Positions 56,555 through 64,000 of a DNA stretch of 64,000 nucleotides are shown here, piece by piece. A model generated the notes under the pieces. That model was given only the letters and a program-made list of their open reading frames with translations. It ran no database searches and had not been told where the DNA came from. A program made the translations under genes and the position numbers. This DNA is from a virus. Every line of letters begins with the position of its first letter. Position 1 is the stretch's first letter. Where the stretch lies: the IMG/VR virus record IMGVR_UViG_3300042564_004498, positions 62,001-126,000 of that record; one strand, given 5' to 3'.

Positions 56555-56910
56555 CCTACTTTATTTATAAATCCGTAATCTTTTATATCAACATTAAAAT
56601 AATACATTCTGTTTTTTACTTCCCATAACATATTTTTTCTTAAAAATCTATTTAATTTAATTTTAGATACTCTATATCCCTTATGTTCAAGAATGGATGT
56701 GTCATACCATGTTTTATTTCCATTAACAATCTTTACAAAAATCTTACCTTCAAAAACAACATCTATTTCATCTCGTGATGTATATTTACGATAGTTTTTA
56801 ATTTTTATAATACCATCAAGATTTCCATCACAAATAGGGATTTCACCCAATTTTGGAAGTAACTTCTTAATTGATTTAGTTTCGGAATTAACAATGGTGT
56901 ATCTTGACAT
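56545..56910 (-). CDS. hypothetical protein
   Basis: 121 aa starting MSRYTIVNSETKS, the ATG four bases after a TATCTTTG box; the frame also extends five codons upstream. Beta-rich, Lys-containing, ending DYGFINKVGWE. No recognised family. Transcribed separately from the RuvC-like gene. Confidence 0.7.
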   Translation of the reverse strand: MSRYTIVNSETKSIKKLLPKLGEIPICDGNLDGIIKIKNYRKYTSRDEIDVVFEGKIFVKIVNGNKTWYDTSILEHKGYRVSKIKLNRFLRKNMLWEVKNRMYYFNVDIKDYGFINKVGWE

Positions 56911-56914
56911 AAAA

Positions 56915-56945
56915 CAAAGATACAAAAAAGATTTTAATCTACCAA
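56915..56945 (-). promoter_or_regulatory. host-type promoter (TTG-N20-TATCTTTG)
   Basis: TATCTTTG (56915-56922) and TTG 20 bases upstream; the ATG at 56910 follows after four bases, so the mRNA is leaderless. Confidence 0.65.
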
Positions 56946-57547
56946 ATTTCTTTCATCTTCATATAACCTAAAGCGGCACTATAAGCATCTGAAGAGTCAA
57001 AATTTTCTTTTTTAAGTGTATTGTTTCTGGTATAATTCCAAACAATTTGAGGTTCTCGTTTGGAGACTTGTTCCCATATTACGACTTTTTTATCAATGTC
57101 TTTTGGTAGACCACCGAATAAAACATATTTTCCTTTGTCGTTGGGTTGTACTAAGTGTGGGAAGGCAAATTTTCTTGAATTGTAAGTAGAAATGAATTCT
57201 GGCACAACACCTAATATATCATATACTTCTTTACAAACAAGGGTATTAAATCTTAATAGTGTTCCAACGGTATAAACATTATTTGAGTTTAAAAGTGGCT
57301 CCTCAATAATAACATAGGTGATTCCCATACCGACGTACGCCAAAAGTTTTTCTCTGAAGATGTTACTTTTTAACATTAACTCTTCAATCTTATTTTCAAC
57401 TTTAGGTTTTGGTGTTGGAGAAACATGAGTAAGTTCCAATAATTGTTGTGATTGAATATCAAATAACGCAAACCCAATTGTTTTTGTTGAAACATCTAAC
57501 CCCAATACTTTTGGAGTATTTAATTCAATTTGTTGTCTATTTGTCAT
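56939..57547 (-). CDS. RuvC-like Holliday-junction resolvase
   Basis: 202 aa. KVLGLDVSTKTIGFALFD (first Asp of the RNase H-fold, residue ~17), YVIIEEPLLNSNN with the second acidic residue (~85), and DSSDAYSAALGY at the C-terminus with the last Asp. This matches the RuvC family in layout and length. It resolves recombination branches, complementing gp46/47 and the nuclease upstream. The 3' end overlaps the promoter of the next gene. Confidence 0.85.
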   Translation of the reverse strand: MTNRQQIELNTPKVLGLDVSTKTIGFALFDIQSQQLLELTHVSPTPKPKVENKIEELMLKSNIFREKLLAYVGMGITYVIIEEPLLNSNNVYTVGTLLRFNTLVCKEVYDILGVVPEFISTYNSRKFAFPHLVQPNDKGKYVLFGGLPKDIDKKVVIWEQVSKREPQIVWNYTRNNTLKKENFDSSDAYSAALGYMKMKEIW

Positions 57548-57625
57548 AATTAGAAAATTTGGGCTTCTATTATTCTCCCGTATTGATTATAAATTAACAA
57601 AATGAAATTGATTGTAAAGTTCTTA

Positions 57626-59839
57626 TTAAAAGTCTAATTTAACAACAAACTGTTGAATCCCTTGTCTTAACTCAGGAGATTGTAATTTTGAAATGACAAT
57701 AAGGTCATAATTAGAATCATAAAGAGCTATCTCGGTTACATATGATTTTGTCCCTTTTGTCCATGTTGGGTTTGAAGTATTTGTAAATTGGTTACGATTT
57801 AAGTTAATAAGGTAATTCATTTCATAAATTGTTGCGGTGATATCTGTTTCTAAATTCCCATAGAAATAAAACTCATCTCCAAAATTCATTTGACTAGTTT
57901 GTCCATTAAGAGGTAAACTTAATATTGGTCCTAAATTGTAATAAGTTACACCAGTAGTTGGATTATAGTTATTAGTTGTAATTTGGAATGTTGTCCCTGT
58001 TATTGCATCCTGAGTAATATATCCGTTTGTTAAAGTCATACCTGTAGTCACATCAATAACTCTCCAAGCAGTTGGTGATGGTCTTGTATCACCAGTAACT
58101 ATTTGACATAACAATTTCATTGAATTTGCCGAGTATCCTGAAAATTCTACTTGTGATAAAAAATTAAATTCTGCTCCAAATCTAACAGCAACATTTAATG
58201 TGTTAGCAGTAACAGTTACATTAGGTCTAATTAAACTGTAATAGTTACAATGTAATGAGCTTGTTGCTCCTGAATTGGTATCAAATCTATATGTCACCCA
58301 CATTCTTTCATCAGGGTTTGTTAAAACACCTGTTGCAGTTGCATTATCAAAATCACAAGTATTAGGTGTTAATAATGATAATTTTGGGGCTGGTAATGTC
58401 CAGTTTCTATTTGATTTGTATGACATTGCTGCAATTACTTCTTCATCATCAATAACTATAGTTTCTTGGTCAGGGAATACTTTACCAATTCTATTTAAAT
58501 TACCATTATCATCAGGATTTGTATCCCACAAATGATAATATCTAATACCAGGGTCATTCATATCAAGATTTTTTGTGGATTTGATATAATATGGAATACA
58601 TAACCCATTATAACCAGGTGGGTCAATCCAAAATGTTTGCCCAATAGTATTTCCTGAAGATTTATGCCACATTAAAGTAGGGATAGTTAATTTAAAGTGT
58701 CTAGCTAATCCAATATCATTGGTAGGGTTTTGAGGGTCGTAAGGTTGTGTTGCGAATTTTTCCCCATAAACATTATCAATATCTTGATTAGTATAATGAA
58801 TAATTGCAATTGCCTTTTGGTCTTGAGGTCTAACTAACATTGGTTCATCAAATGAATTAAAATAGTAAACTTGACTAGTATCTGTTTGACCACTTGGTTC
58901 TTGGTAACCTAAATATTCTTTAGTTCCAATGTATGTTGCGGAATTATATTGAGTAAAATCTTCATAAGTACTTGCATAAACACCCGCAGGACTTTCACTC
59001 CATGGAATATTCATATTCCAAATTAAAGTGTTTTCACGATTTCTTACATCACAAGGAGATTCAAAATTAAGAGTGTCTGTTTGCCAAAAAGGGGCTGGTG
59101 TTATAAAATCATACAATTGAGTCATACCTGATGGATAAACATAAATCCTAGCGTAATAACTATCAGGAATTAATCCTGTATATGTTGGTAACTTCCTATC
59201 TAATGTTATTGTAAATGTATCACCAGTGGTCCCTGTAACAGGGTTCATCCCTTGAATTTTATAGGTTAAAATTTGATTTGTACCAAAGTTGCCACACCCT
59301 CCGTTACCATCCAAAACAATAGTTACATAATCATTAATTTGAGGAGTTCCTGTTGTTGTTTGATTACAAGTATTAGGGTCAAACTCAATATTAATTGTTG
59401 TTTGTCCTGTCATTGTTGACATATCAATCCAATAATTTGATGTAATTGTATAAGCAGAAGATGTTTCTATTAAAGTAGATGCTGATGTAAAAAACCCTTT
59501 AGGTCCTGCTGCATTATAAACAGATTGTATTTGGTTATCCATAAAAGGAATACCGTAGGTACCTCCATTACTTCCTTCAACATAATAAGGATATTTAACA
59601 TTTTGTTTATTTGATTGTGGTGAACCAGTATCATTTTGAGCGTTAAATGCTGGCATCAAAATATTATTATTTGTTTGGTTATAAGCAGGAGACGCCGACT
59701 TTAATGCGGTGTAATTCACCTCACTATCTCCTATTTGAAAATAAGAAATAGTAAAATTACCTTGAGAGATATTTCTTCTTCCAACGTCGGTTAACCTTGT
59801 ATTAATCAGCCCTGCTGTATTTTTAATAATATATGCCAT
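57626..59839 (-). CDS. large virion structural protein
   Basis: 737 aa. MAYIIKNTAGLINTRLTDVG, then RRNISQGNFTISYFQIGDSE: this N-terminal pattern is one I associate with T4-like structural proteins from marine phages, probably of the tail or baseplate. The middle and C-terminal parts are beta-rich, with many Thr, Asn and Gly, as in receptor-binding or fibre proteins. No catalytic site. TATTTAT box five bases upstream. No gene is seen between 57548 and 57625. Confidence 0.8.
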   Translation of the reverse strand: MAYIIKNTAGLINTRLTDVGRRNISQGNFTISYFQIGDSEVNYTALKSASPAYNQTNNNILMPAFNAQNDTGSPQSNKQNVKYPYYVEGSNGGTYGIPFMDNQIQSVYNAAGPKGFFTSASTLIETSSAYTITSNYWIDMSTMTGQTTINIEFDPNTCNQTTTGTPQINDYVTIVLDGNGGCGNFGTNQILTYKIQGMNPVTGTTGDTFTITLDRKLPTYTGLIPDSYYARIYVYPSGMTQLYDFITPAPFWQTDTLNFESPCDVRNRENTLIWNMNIPWSESPAGVYASTYEDFTQYNSATYIGTKEYLGYQEPSGQTDTSQVYYFNSFDEPMLVRPQDQKAIAIIHYTNQDIDNVYGEKFATQPYDPQNPTNDIGLARHFKLTIPTLMWHKSSGNTIGQTFWIDPPGYNGLCIPYYIKSTKNLDMNDPGIRYYHLWDTNPDDNGNLNRIGKVFPDQETIVIDDEEVIAAMSYKSNRNWTLPAPKLSLLTPNTCDFDNATATGVLTNPDERMWVTYRFDTNSGATSSLHCNYYSLIRPNVTVTANTLNVAVRFGAEFNFLSQVEFSGYSANSMKLLCQIVTGDTRPSPTAWRVIDVTTGMTLTNGYITQDAITGTTFQITTNNYNPTTGVTYYNLGPILSLPLNGQTSQMNFGDEFYFYGNLETDITATIYEMNYLINLNRNQFTNTSNPTWTKGTKSYVTEIALYDSNYDLIVISKLQSPELRQGIQQFVVKLDF

Positions 59840-59844
59840 TGTTA

Positions 59845-59851
59845 ATAAATA
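59845..59851 (-). promoter_or_regulatory. TATTTAT box
   Basis: Five bases upstream of the ATG at 59839. Confidence 0.5.
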
Positions 59852-59865
59852 TTTGTTATATTTTT

Positions 59866-62436
59866 TTATTCTAAAAGACTACAATTGATTACGTCAGAAG
59901 GACAAGGGTCTAATTGAAAAACACATCCTTGACCATAATCACAGTAGTAACCTCCACCATAAGTACAACCAACCTCAACCGCTAAACAAACAACATTTGA
60001 TATGTCATTTTTGTCTCTAATTGCAACATAGTTAAGTCCATTAGGTACTGATGTGTATGTGTTACTTCCTGTAACATCAACAAACGACCCTGCTAAAGCA
60101 GCTCCACATCCGGTGTAATAAGTACTTGTCATTTGATATTCACCTGAACCTCCTACAAAACGATTAAAAACTACTGAAGCTTCTTCAGTGTTTGCACAAT
60201 AGACATTTGATTTTGCATTTACTGATAAAACAATATCATCAGACCCTGGAGTATAATCTAAAGTATTTTCGTTAATTGTTAAGAATTGTGAATCCGCAAC
60301 CACATCACAACAAGAACATCCTAATATTGATGGTGTAATCAATTGTGCATATATCAGTTGTGTTAAATTAGTCAAACAATTATTAGCTTCTTGTCCATCC
60401 ACAATTGACAATGTTGAGGTATCAAGAATAATCACAGGAGATGTTCTACTTACCTTTAAATTATAGGTGTCAGCTTCAGAAATTATTGTTTGTTCATTCG
60501 GACTACAATTAGGTCTTGTTGTTGCCCCATCAGATATTGATTGTGTTAAAGTTGGTGTTTTAACAACACCTCCTTGTGTTACATTGAATGTATCCGTAAT
60601 TGTTCCAGTACCTGGCCCATTATAAGTTTTTTGTGATGATAACACTAATCCAAATTCTATTTCAACACCTATAGGTAATTCAGGAACTGTAATAATTTGT
60701 ACTGTTGTTGTTCTTGAATTAAAGTTTGGTGTTACACTACTAACAACATTGTCAGTATTTGCGCTTACTGTTAATTGGTAAGTTACAGGTATTTCGTCAT
60801 AAGATACTGTAATTGTTTGTGTAACTACGGTACCAAGAGCATCTTGTACTGTTATTGTATAAGATTTAGGGCATAATCCACCAAAATAATTATTACTTTG
60901 ATATGTGTTACCACCATCAATTGAATACAAGTATGGAGCTGCTCCATTAAACGCTGAAACCGTGATTCCACCATTACATTTAGTTCCGGTATTACAACTA
61001 CTATTTTCTGCCATTAATGAAATTTGTAAAGGTATTGTTGTAGGGCAAGTCCCTTTAGTCACTGAGATTGTTCCGATTGCTTTTCCTCCATAATAATTCC
61101 ATGAAGAATTAGGTATTTCAGAAGTATTTGTACTTGCAAGTATACTATCCTGTAATGTAAATAACTCAGTTGTACCAAGAACATAAATTTCCCATCTATT
61201 ATTAGTTAAACTCCATATTATTTCATTTCTACTATCACTCCAAGTAAATTTACCATTTTTATATCCATTACATACAAATTGATAAGGCCCTTCAGTTGCC
61301 AACCCACTACTGTCATAAGTTATTAAACAAAGGTTAACACATTTCAATGGTGACGTAGGTGTTGGAGTTGTCGTAGGTGTTGGAGTTGGAGCATTAGTTG
61401 CCGCCATTAGACTACATATTGTTGTTGCAGTATAATCACCATAGTAATCAACCACCGTTACCTCATAATCACCCTGAGCCATCCCTACCAATGTTTGGCT
61501 TCTTTGCCCACGGGCCCAATTATATGTATAAGGACTTGTCCCTCCTGTCACAATTAAAGATAAAATACCATCTAACGACTTTGAATTACTCGGTTGTACA
61601 ATAGGGTTACAAGTAATTCCCATTTCAAATAAAGTAAAAACATCACAATTATTTTTAAGTTTACGAACTTGACTATTTGTTGGTGTCTGTGTTGGAGTTC
61701 TTGTTAATGTAGGTGTGGTTGTACTTGTTGGTGTTACTGTTGGAGTATTAGTATTAGTTGGTGTTGGTGTTTGAGTTCCTGTTGGTGTTGGTGTTGGACA
61801 ATTTACTGATGCCGGGCTAAATAATTTAGTAACTCCATTAGATGAACTACCATAATTTAATGTAACCAAAATACCTACCTCAGTTCCTTGTATAAAATTC
61901 CCACAACAATCCGTGTAATAGTAATTACCTGTTGTAACACCTTGTCCACATGATATTGGTGTTGTAGATGGTGTTGGGTTAGGTGTTCTTGTATTGGTTG
62001 GAGTACTTGTATTAGTTGGAGTATTAGTTGGTGTTCTAGTTAAAGTTGGCGTTTGAGTTGGTGTTCCTGTGTTAGTTGGAGTTTGAGTTGGTGTTTGAGT
62101 TGGTGATAACGACGGTTCTGGTTCGGGAGGAGACCCATAACAATCAATAAATGTAGTACAATTAGTTTCTAAATTTGTAAATGTTACTGCAGGTACATAA
62201 ACATTTGGACCGGTAAACCCATATCGTGTTGTAGGAGTCAACCCATTACCAACACAAAGATAAAGTGTATATCCATCTGCACCGTCTATTAAAGGAAATG
62301 TGTAAAGACTACTATTAGTGTAAAATCCATTACATTGTAAATACCCAATATACAATGGATTACCACCACTTTGAGCGTCATCTATTGGTACAAAGACTTC
62401 AAAACAATTACAAAATTCTATTGGTACTGCTGCCAT
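59866..62436 (-). CDS. Pro-Thr-repeat surface protein with SprB-like modules
   Basis: 856 aa. N-terminal Cys-rich domain (~1-105), then two arrays of T-P-T / N-T-P repeats (~108-160 and ~215-255). Around 290-345 comes VTGGTSPYTYNWARGQRSQ, then GDYEVTVVDYYGDYT, and near 500 ITVSAFNGAAPYLYSIDGG with SYTITVQDALGT. Both fit the SprB repeat pattern (G-G-t-x-P-Y-x-Y-x-W...G-x-Y-x-V-x-V-x-D-x-x-G), known from the Flavobacterium gliding adhesin SprB. Probably a virion surface or tail protein that contacts the host cell. The Cys-rich end is unusual for a cytosolic-assembled phage protein. Confidence 0.75.
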   Translation of the reverse strand: MAAVPIEFCNCFEVFVPIDDAQSGGNPLYIGYLQCNGFYTNSSLYTFPLIDGADGYTLYLCVGNGLTPTTRYGFTGPNVYVPAVTFTNLETNCTTFIDCYGSPPEPEPSLSPTQTPTQTPTNTGTPTQTPTLTRTPTNTPTNTSTPTNTRTPNPTPSTTPISCGQGVTTGNYYYTDCCGNFIQGTEVGILVTLNYGSSSNGVTKLFSPASVNCPTPTPTGTQTPTPTNTNTPTVTPTSTTTPTLTRTPTQTPTNSQVRKLKNNCDVFTLFEMGITCNPIVQPSNSKSLDGILSLIVTGGTSPYTYNWARGQRSQTLVGMAQGDYEVTVVDYYGDYTATTICSLMAATNAPTPTPTTTPTPTSPLKCVNLCLITYDSSGLATEGPYQFVCNGYKNGKFTWSDSRNEIIWSLTNNRWEIYVLGTTELFTLQDSILASTNTSEIPNSSWNYYGGKAIGTISVTKGTCPTTIPLQISLMAENSSCNTGTKCNGGITVSAFNGAAPYLYSIDGGNTYQSNNYFGGLCPKSYTITVQDALGTVVTQTITVSYDEIPVTYQLTVSANTDNVVSSVTPNFNSRTTTVQIITVPELPIGVEIEFGLVLSSQKTYNGPGTGTITDTFNVTQGGVVKTPTLTQSISDGATTRPNCSPNEQTIISEADTYNLKVSRTSPVIILDTSTLSIVDGQEANNCLTNLTQLIYAQLITPSILGCSCCDVVADSQFLTINENTLDYTPGSDDIVLSVNAKSNVYCANTEEASVVFNRFVGGSGEYQMTSTYYTGCGAALAGSFVDVTGSNTYTSVPNGLNYVAIRDKNDISNVVCLAVEVGCTYGGGYYCDYGQGCVFQLDPCPSDVINCSLLE
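61670..62110 (-). repeat. Pro-Thr coding repeats
   Basis: Low-complexity tandem sequence made of near-identical 6-12 base units (revcomp of GTTGGTGTTTG-like) encoding T-P-T-x-T-P. Array length is likely to vary between related phages. Confidence 0.7.
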
Positions 62437-62497
62437 TATTAATTCCTTTTATTATAAGTATAATCTTTAGTTATTTTATCTGTAGATTTTATTGTTA

Positions 62498-63784
62498 TTA
62501 ACATCCTGATGGGTCTGAAGAAGTGATTTGCCCTAACCCTCCTGTCACAACATATATCGCAGTTCCGTTTGAATAATAACCATTCACTGTAGGGATTGTT
62601 AATCCTGAATTAGAGTATAAATACTCTCCAATATTTGGTCCGATTCCTCCCGAGACTGTTCCATAAATTGTACTTGGTGATGAAATATAATCATTACAAG
62701 CATCAATTTCATTTGCACCAAAACCTAAACTATACACATAATAAGACCTTGTTGGTGTTTGAGTTTGAGTTGGAGTTTCTGTATTTGTAGGTGTATTTGT
62801 AGGAGTATTAGTTGGTGTTTCTGTATTAGTCGGAGTTGAGGTGGGTGTTAATCCTATAGTAACCGAAGGTGTTGGTGTTATTGTTTCAGTTGGTGTTGGT
62901 GTCATTGTTTCGGTTGGTGTTGGTGTCTCTGTATTAGTTGGAGTGTTTGTTGGCGTTTCAGTATTAGTCGGAGTGTTGGTTGGTGTCTCGGTATTAGTCG
63001 GAGTGTTTGTTGATGTTTGAGTATTAGTTGGAGTACTTGTAGATGTTTGAGTTTGGGTAATAGTTGGCGTTGGCGTTTGACCAATAGTTGGAGTATTAGT
63101 CGGTGTTGACGTAATAGTTGGCGTAGGAGTAATTAAATTAGTACAAAGTACATAACTCATAATTTGACCAGATAAGTTTATTTGAACTGCGTAATAAAGA
63201 CCTCCCCAATACATTAGAATAAATCTATCTTGACCATCATATGGTGTGTATAAAACTCCATCATATAAATTTTGATAAACAGTAACTCCAATAACAGGAA
63301 TTAAATTCGCCTCATTTATGTAAGTGTATAATACAGTTAAAGATAATGTATCACTACAAGTGTTTGCCGAAGTGGTAAAAGTATTTTGACCAATAAAATG
63401 TGAAGAAGCAATTGGTGTTACTGAAGGAGTAGGTGTTTGAGTTGCAGTGTTTGTTGGTGTTGCAGTGTTTGTTGTAGTATTTGTTGGTGTTTGAGTTGGT
63501 GTTGATGTGCTAGTTGATGTGACTGTAGGGGTTTGTGTCATCGTAGGTGTAACACTAGCGGTCGGAGTTGGTGTGATATAAACAAATTCACCATCAATAC
63601 ATCCGTTAGTATCAATAATTTTAATTAAATAAGTAGAATTGTCTACAGGGTCAGGAACTTCAAACGTAAATGGTACTACCGAGATTGTTGCAACATATAC
63701 ACAATCTCCGCTAGTAGGCCCGCAATAGTAAATTTCGGCCGGTGTGTTTGCAGTTATTGATGTTATTGTTACTAGTTGTCCCAT
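62498..63784 (-). CDS. Pro-Thr-repeat surface protein, paralog
   Basis: 428 aa. N-terminal domain (VTITSITANTPAEIYYC..., then YLIKIIDTNGC) is followed by a T-P-T array (~75-125), a second domain, a longer T-P-T array (~225-345) and a C-terminal domain with many Gly and Tyr (SNGTAIYVVTGGLG). The N-terminal domain is clearly related to the truncated gene to its right. The ATG overlaps the stop of that gene (TAATG). Likely a tail or fibre-associated surface protein. Confidence 0.72.
   Translation of the reverse strand: MGQLVTITSITANTPAEIYYCGPTSGDCVYVATISVVPFTFEVPDPVDNSTYLIKIIDTNGCIDGEFVYITPTPTASVTPTMTQTPTVTSTSTSTPTQTPTNTTTNTATPTNTATQTPTPSVTPIASSHFIGQNTFTTSANTCSDTLSLTVLYTYINEANLIPVIGVTVYQNLYDGVLYTPYDGQDRFILMYWGGLYYAVQINLSGQIMSYVLCTNLITPTPTITSTPTNTPTIGQTPTPTITQTQTSTSTPTNTQTSTNTPTNTETPTNTPTNTETPTNTPTNTETPTPTETMTPTPTETITPTPSVTIGLTPTSTPTNTETPTNTPTNTPTNTETPTQTQTPTRSYYVYSLGFGANEIDACNDYISSPSTIYGTVSGGIGPNIGEYLYSNSGLTIPTVNGYYSNGTAIYVVTGGLGQITSSDPSGC
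62755..63140 (-). repeat. Pro-Thr coding repeats
   Basis: Long tandem low-complexity run, revcomp encoding T-P-T-N-T-E-T-P and similar units, with a visible period near 12-36 bases; a second, shorter array is at 63415-63560. Confidence 0.7.
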
Positions 63785-64000
63785 TATTGTACTATTGTTG
63801 TTCCTACTATGACACAGTTATTTGAATCGATAACTTTTAACATATACGAAGGTGATGTATTATATGGCGCTGGTATATCAAAAACATATGGTATTACAGA
63901 TGTTGTTGAATAGTAAAAACATCCCGTACCATTTGCTTGACATACGTAGATATCATAAGGTGATTGACCTGTTATTGAACTAATTGTTACCTGTACCGCC
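63784..64000 (-). CDS. paralog of the Pro-Thr protein N-domain, truncated at the window edge
   Basis: The minus-strand frame entering from the right edge reads VQVTISSITGQSPYDIYVC, then VFDIPAPYNTSPSYMLKVID and ends IVQ. It aligns with the N-terminal domain of the 428-aa protein (residues ~1-70), including VTI-x-SIT, Y-x-C and Y-L/M-I/L-K-I/V-I-D. The 5' end lies outside the window. It is a third member of this surface-protein family. Confidence 0.75.
   Translation of the reverse strand, partial: AVQVTISSITGQSPYDIYVCQANGTGCFYYSTTSVIPYVFDIPAPYNTSPSYMLKVIDSNNCVIVGTTIVQ

Noticed and set aside
62755-63560. CRISPR or diversity-generating element at the long repeat
   Set aside because: Repeats have no unique spacers and encode in-frame Pro-Thr residues. 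No reverse transcriptase or template repeat is visible in the window.

Overview
The window looks like part of the genome of a large, tailed, T4-like bacteriophage that infects a Bacteroidota (Flavobacterium-like) host. It is AT-rich and densely packed, with long runs of co-oriented genes and 1-4 nt overlaps (ATGA, TAATG). There is almost no Shine-Dalgarno signal. Many promoters have the Bacteroidota form TTG-N19/20-TAnnTTTG. The phage nature is shown by a primase, a gp46/gp47 (SbcC/SbcD-type) pair, a RuvC-like resolvase, a primary-type sigma factor, an amidase endolysin with spanin-like neighbours, virion and tail proteins, two DNA methyltransferases, a GIY-YIG endonuclease and tRNAs. The window contains no capsid, portal, terminase or DNA polymerase gene, so it is a segment of a bigger genome.

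Layout. 0-7.5 kb: small accessory genes (HAD phosphatase, membrane peptides, a glycosyltransferase overlapping an LpxH-like phosphoesterase). 7.8-11.5 kb: a plus-strand array of eight genes that share the N-terminal peptide M-K/R-Y-I-I-T-E-S/N. 11.5-20.2 kb: mostly minus-strand small genes, with a nucleotidyltransferase, a metallopeptidase/ParB-like fusion, an HD (ppGpp hydrolase-like) protein, zinc-ribbon proteins and a plus-strand cysteine-rich DnaJ-type protein. 20.27-21.85 kb: a non-coding RNA locus with four stacked minus-strand promoters, two CAU-anticodon tRNAs and a very structured ~1 kb transcript ending at a strong terminator. 22-30.5 kb: DUF192, DHH phosphoesterase, peptidoglycan-binding protein, methyltransferase, adenylyltransferase/APS-kinase-like pair and DUF3310. 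30.5-40 kb: GIY-YIG endonuclease, thioredoxin and glutaredoxin, PcfJ-like protein, WCT-motif proteins (one with leucine-rich repeats), Dam methylase and DnaJ. 40-47 kb: histone H1-like protein, acidic virion-type proteins and the lysis cassette. 47-57.5 kb: sigma factor and replication/recombination genes. 57.6-64 kb: large surface/tail proteins with Pro-Thr repeats and SprB-like modules, running off the right edge.

How it fits together. Two promoter vocabularies are visible. Host-type TAnnTTTG boxes precede replication, accessory and RNA genes. A second motif, TATTTAT, lies 4-5 or ~12-18 nt upstream of the start codons of many virion-type genes and of genes for proteins with the shared N-terminal peptide. 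It may be a phage late promoter, possibly read by the sigma factor encoded here; many of these mRNAs would be leaderless. The shared peptide fits the T4 prohead-protease rule (L/I-x-E followed by a small residue) and sits on otherwise unrelated proteins: an ADP-ribosyltransferase-like protein, a DHH phosphoesterase, a peptidoglycan-binding domain, WCT-motif proteins and many unknowns. My main hypothesis is that it is a capsid-targeting propeptide defining a set of cargo proteins packed in the head and injected with the DNA. The second headline is the giant RNA next to the tRNAs, which resembles in context the GOLLD/ROOL class of ornate phage RNAs. Both are inferences from sequence alone.
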